Source: Megasphaera sp. AM44-1BH (GTDB lineage: Bacteria; Bacillota; Negativicutes; Veillonellales; Megasphaeraceae). From it: a stretch of DNA of 6,134 bases. The notes under the pieces are model-generated. The model worked only from the letters and a program-made list of their open reading frames with translations. It was not told where the DNA came from and did no database searches. Within the stretch, counting starts at the first letter, position 1, and every line of letters begins with the position of its first letter. Shown one piece after another: positions 3,565 through 6,134 of this stretch. Both the position numbers and the translations under genes were made by a program. The stretch lies in contig NZ_QSFA01000043.1 of the NCBI RefSeq assembly GCF_003467125.1, positions 1-6,134 of the forward strand, given 5' to 3'.

Positions 3565-5730
3565 ATGACGAAGGAACGTAATACATTACAAGGCGTCGTA
3601 GAACGCATTTTGTTTGAAGCACCCGATTCGGATTATCTCGTATTCCGACTGCGCCGCGAAGATGATGATTCTGTCGTTACCGTGACGGGAAATGGTAGTA
3701 AGCCTCTGGTAGGTGACCGGCTGGAGGTCCAGGGACGCTGGACAGAGCACCGCCGGTATGGCAGACAGTATCAGGCAGGATGCTGGAAACGCCTGGTTCC
3801 CGATACGGAGGAAGGGATGGAGCGATTCCTGGCATCGGGGGCTGTCAAGGGGATAGGACCGTCTCTGGCACATCGCATCGTCGAAGCCTTTGGCAGTGCT
3901 GCTATGGAGGTATTGGAGAAAGAACCACAGCGTCTCCTGGAAATAGAGGGCATTGGCAGAAAGAAACTGGCGGATATAACGGATTCGTTCCGCAAAGAAA
4001 AAGAAGTGAATGACATTGCTATTTGCCTGGAAACACACGGTATTTCCGGACGCTTCGCTTCCCGCCTGGTACAGAAATATGGCAGTGATACCCAATATGT
4101 ACTGGAACATGAACCGTACCGGATGATTCTGGAAATCGAAGGAATCGGGTTTAAAACGGCAGATCAGATGGCCATTGCTTTTGGCATGGACCCGGCATCA
4201 GACGAGCGTCTGGCAGCCGGTATGACCTATGTACTTTCTGAAATGACGGGCAATGGGCATGTCTGCATCCCTGATACGGAGTTGATCCGCCGGACTGCTG
4301 CTGTTCTTCGTGCAGAGCCATTGCAGTTACGGAATATTCTGGAAGAGGCCCTTGACATAGGCCAGCTGATATCGGCTGATTACGGCAGCGGAACCTATAT
4401 TTATATTCCGGAAATGTATGATGAAGAATGTGACATTGCCAGACGGATCCAGTATATGTCGGAAATGAAGCCGCTGTCTATCCATACGCCGGTTCAGTTA
4501 TTTCTGGACCGCTGGCAGGATATCTGCCATTTTGAACTGGCAGAAAAACAACGAGAAGCAGTGGAAGCATCTCTGCAGTCAGGACTGCTGGTCATTACTG
4601 GCGGACCGGGAACGGGCAAGACGACGGTCGTGCAGACGATCATCAGTCTGGCTGAACAGGAACAATTGCGCATCATCTTATGTGCTCCGACGGGCAGGGC
4701 AGCTAAACGCCTTTCGGAGACGACTGAACGAAAAGCACTGACGATTCACCGTCTGCTGGTCCCCATGGGATTCCATGGCCGTATGCAGGTATTTGAATAT
4801 AATGAAACGAATCTCCTCAAGGCCGATCTGGTCATCGTCGATGAAGTATCGATGCTGGACATGAGCCTGATGTATCACCTTTTCCAGGCATTACCGCCGG
4901 CCTGCCGTGTTATTTTGGTCGGGGATGCCGACCAGCTTCCGTCTGTCGGCGCCGGGTCCGTCCTGCATGATATTATCCGTTCCGGCCGCGTATCGGTTAT
5001 CCGGCTGGATACGATTTTCCGGCAGCGGGAAGGCGGCCGTATCGTGACCAATGCTCATCTCATCAATTACGGCCGGATGCCCGTCGTCAATGAAGATGAA
5101 GAGTTTCGTTTTGTTGCTATTGACAGTGAAAGCCAGGGAGCAGAAATCATCAGCCGGTTATATGAATCCGAGTCATCTGAAACGGGCGATAAATTTGCTG
5201 TACAAGTGGTATCGCCTATGTACCGCCAGGATTGCGGTGTCGATCACCTGAATGCACTGATACAGGAAACGACAAATCCTCCGGCACCGGGAAAATCAGA
5301 ATTAAAAAATGGACATACAGTGTATCGAACTGGCGATAAAGTAATGCAGAAGCAAAATGATTACGAAAAAGGCGTATTCAACGGTGACATAGGAGAAGTG
5401 TTTGCTGTAACCGATAAGACCGTATATGTCCGATATCCGGAACACGATGTCAAATATGAAGGACCGGAACTGGACGAAATAACGCTGGCATATGCCATTA
5501 CGGTCCATAAAAGCCAGGGAAGCGAATATCAGGTTGTCATTATGGCACTGGTCAACAGCCATGCTATCATGCTGCAGCGGAATCTCTTGTATACGGCAGT
5601 GACCAGAGCAAAACGAAAGGTAATACTGGTAGGGACGAAACGGGCATTGGAAAGGGCCGTGCAGAACGTACGGACCAGTCAGCGTCATACGCTGCTGGCA
5701 GAGCGGATACGTCAGGAGGAAATCACTTGA
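3565..5730 (+). CDS. recD2: RecD2-type ATP-dependent DNA helicase (SF1B)
   Basis: This 721-residue 5'-3' DNA helicase is the RecD homologue found in bacteria outside the RecBCD complex, linked to replication-fork and repair tasks. An N-terminal OB-like region (about 1-80) precedes tandem helix-hairpin-helix motifs: AVKGIG (93-98), LLEIEGIG (124-131) and LEIEGIG (189-195). The helicase core carries Walker A GGPGTGKT (346-353), motif Ia CAPTGRAAKR (373-382), Walker B VIVDE (423-427), motif III GDADQLPSVG (453-462), motif IV with FRQ (485-487), motif V VHKSQGSEY (647-655) and motif VI LYTAVTRAK (675-683). All key residues are intact and the length is normal for RecD2. The start is uncertain: ATGs at 3523 and 3538 lie in frame inside aroQ. 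I chose 3565, 4 nt after the aroQ stop, because the conserved sequence (LQGVVERILF) begins a few residues later; its ribosome site (GGA near 3554) is weak, so translation may be coupled to aroQ. Its TGA stop overlaps the comF ATG. Confidence 0.95.
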   Translation: MTKERNTLQGVVERILFEAPDSDYLVFRLRREDDDSVVTVTGNGSKPLVGDRLEVQGRWTEHRRYGRQYQAGCWKRLVPDTEEGMERFLASGAVKGIGPSLAHRIVEAFGSAAMEVLEKEPQRLLEIEGIGRKKLADITDSFRKEKEVNDIAICLETHGISGRFASRLVQKYGSDTQYVLEHEPYRMILEIEGIGFKTADQMAIAFGMDPASDERLAAGMTYVLSEMTGNGHVCIPDTELIRRTAAVLRAEPLQLRNILEEALDIGQLISADYGSGTYIYIPEMYDEECDIARRIQYMSEMKPLSIHTPVQLFLDRWQDICHFELAEKQREAVEASLQSGLLVITGGPGTGKTTVVQTIISLAEQEQLRIILCAPTGRAAKRLSETTERKALTIHRLLVPMGFHGRMQVFEYNETNLLKADLVIVDEVSMLDMSLMYHLFQALPPACRVILVGDADQLPSVGAGSVLHDIIRSGRVSVIRLDTIFRQREGGRIVTNAHLINYGRMPVVNEDEEFRFVAIDSESQGAEIISRLYESESSETGDKFAVQVVSPMYRQDCGVDHLNALIQETTNPPAPGKSELKNGHTVYRTGDKVMQKQNDYEKGVFNGDIGEVFAVTDKTVYVRYPEHDVKYEGPELDEITLAYAITVHKSQGSEYQVVIMALVNSHAIMLQRNLLYTAVTRAKRKVILVGTKRALERAVQNVRTSQRHTLLAERIRQEEIT
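5714..5719 (+). promoter_or_regulatory. Ribosome binding site of comF inside recD2
   Basis: AGGAGG lies 10 nt before the ATG at 5730 and 7 nt before an in-frame TTG at 5727. I prefer the ATG, which forms the common TGATG overlap with the recD2 stop; the TTG would add one residue and cannot be excluded. Confidence 0.65.
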
Positions 5731-6125
5731 TGAACTGGTTGCATACTATTTTGTTTCCACCGCGTTGTCCCGGTTGTGGCCGGTCTGTCAGCAGCCACGG
5801 TACATGGTGTTCCCTTTGCTTTCAGTCTGTATGGCATCCCAGACTCGTTAATGGCAGCCGACGTAATCACCTTGACGGATGTTATGCCCTGACTGACTAC
5901 AGAGGCCATATACGGCGTATTCTGCAGCAGATTAAATATGAACGGAAATTCCAATATGAGGCAGCATGTCTGTATTTGTTATCCCGTTTTCCCTGGATGG
6001 ATGAAATCCGTACGGATATAGCTGTTCCCGTTCCACTGTCCCTGACGAGGCTTCGGAAACGGGGATATAATCAGAGCGAATTTATTTTGGTATTAGTCCA
6101 GATTTTGTGGTGTGGTCACCCCTAG
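5730..6125 (+). CDS. comF: ComF family protein, 5' part, frame broken off
   Basis: ComF proteins are about 230 residues long and are needed for DNA uptake in naturally competent bacteria, or act as related phosphoribosyltransferase-fold proteins. This frame gives only 131. The N-terminal zinc finger is present (Cys13, Cys16, Cys27, Cys30, in LFPPRCPGCG and WCSLC). The central ComF blocks follow: the ALTDYRGHIRRILQQIKYERK stretch (53-73, written here with its family-typical YxG...KY pattern) and VPVPLSLTRLRKRGYNQSE (from about 99 to 117). After Glu117 (about 6080) the residues no longer look like ComF and the frame stops at 6123-6125. The phosphoribosyltransferase PRPP-binding motif that should follow is missing from the window. 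The change falls in DNA with a repeated sequence, so insertion of a mobile element into comF is the leading explanation; a misassembly at a contig end is the alternative. The product as read would be truncated and probably inactive. It is translationally coupled to recD2 through a TGATG overlap. Confidence 0.85.
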   Translation: MNWLHTILFPPRCPGCGRSVSSHGTWCSLCFQSVWHPRLVNGSRRNHLDGCYALTDYRGHIRRILQQIKYERKFQYEAACLYLLSRFPWMDEIRTDIAVPVPLSLTRLRKRGYNQSEFILVLVQILWCGHP

Positions 6126-6134
6126 TCCAATTTT
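6093..6134. repeat. Short direct repeats at the comF break, possible element end
   Basis: TTAGTCCAGATTTT (6093-6106) recurs as CTAGTCCAATTTT (6122-6134), sharing TAGTCCA followed by a near-identical A/T run, 29 bp apart. The intervening GGTGTGGTCACC (6109-6120) has 4-bp inverted ends (GGTG/CACC). This stretch begins where comF homology ends and runs to the window edge. Terminal subrepeats are a feature of some insertion sequences, but no transposase or recognised terminal inverted repeat is visible. Confidence 0.4.

Noticed and set aside
5589..5594. GTATAC inside recD2 as a further operator copy
   Set aside because: It lies in the coding sequence of conserved helicase motif VI (LYTAVTRAK) and has no partner palindrome nearby.
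6082..6134. Minus-strand open frame entering from the right edge and ending in TAA at 6082-6084, as a possible transposase C-terminus
   Set aside because: Only 16 residues are visible and they match no transposase motif I know; the frame is open easily by chance at this length.

Overview
The window looks like a chromosomal fragment from a Firmicutes-type bacterium of moderate GC. Strong AGGAGG-type Shine-Dalgarno sites, sigma-A-like promoters and a recD2-comF gene pair point that way. The LysP-like permease is close to proteobacterial LysP, and the overall gene style would suit a Negativicutes member (Megasphaera or Dialister relatives). That lineage call is inference from memory of gene style, not from a search.

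Layout. Bases 1-18 are the last 18 nt of a tRNA including its CCA, followed by an intrinsic terminator (22-57). A short plus-strand gene (98-511) encodes a protein that keeps the shape of a serine-recombinase (resolvase) catalytic domain but has lost the nucleophilic serine and the catalytic arginines. It converges with lysP, an AAT-family lysine permease on the minus strand (573-2042), and the two share a perfect 20-bp bidirectional terminator (524-570). A 261-bp divergent intergenic region (2043-2303) carries one recognisable promoter for each direction, repeated GTATAC palindromes, and longer inverted and direct repeats that look like operator DNA.

From 2304 to the right end, five plus-strand genes are packed with gaps of 21, 12 and 4 bp and a 1-bp overlap, with no terminator between them, so they are probably one operon. 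In order they are: a small membrane protein with a coiled coil and a C-terminal zinc ribbon; an unrecognised protein with a single C-terminal membrane anchor; a monofunctional AroQ chorismate mutase; the RecD2 helicase; and the start of ComF. RecD2 and ComF belong to DNA processing and natural transformation. Chorismate mutase belongs to phenylalanine/tyrosine synthesis and has no obvious link to its neighbours.

The comF frame loses family resemblance after the GYNQSE motif (about 6080) and hits a stop at 6123-6125, inside a stretch with two near-identical 'TAGTCCA(G)ATTTT' repeats. This could be the end of an inserted mobile element, and it coincides with the end of the window. With a tRNA at one end and a repeat at the other, the window may be a contig bounded by assembly-breaking repeats. 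I see no CRISPR array, rRNA gene or complete mobile element. The items most worth a second look are the catalytically dead resolvase-like protein, the operator-like DNA upstream of lysP, the mixed operon with two uncharacterised membrane proteins, and the broken comF.
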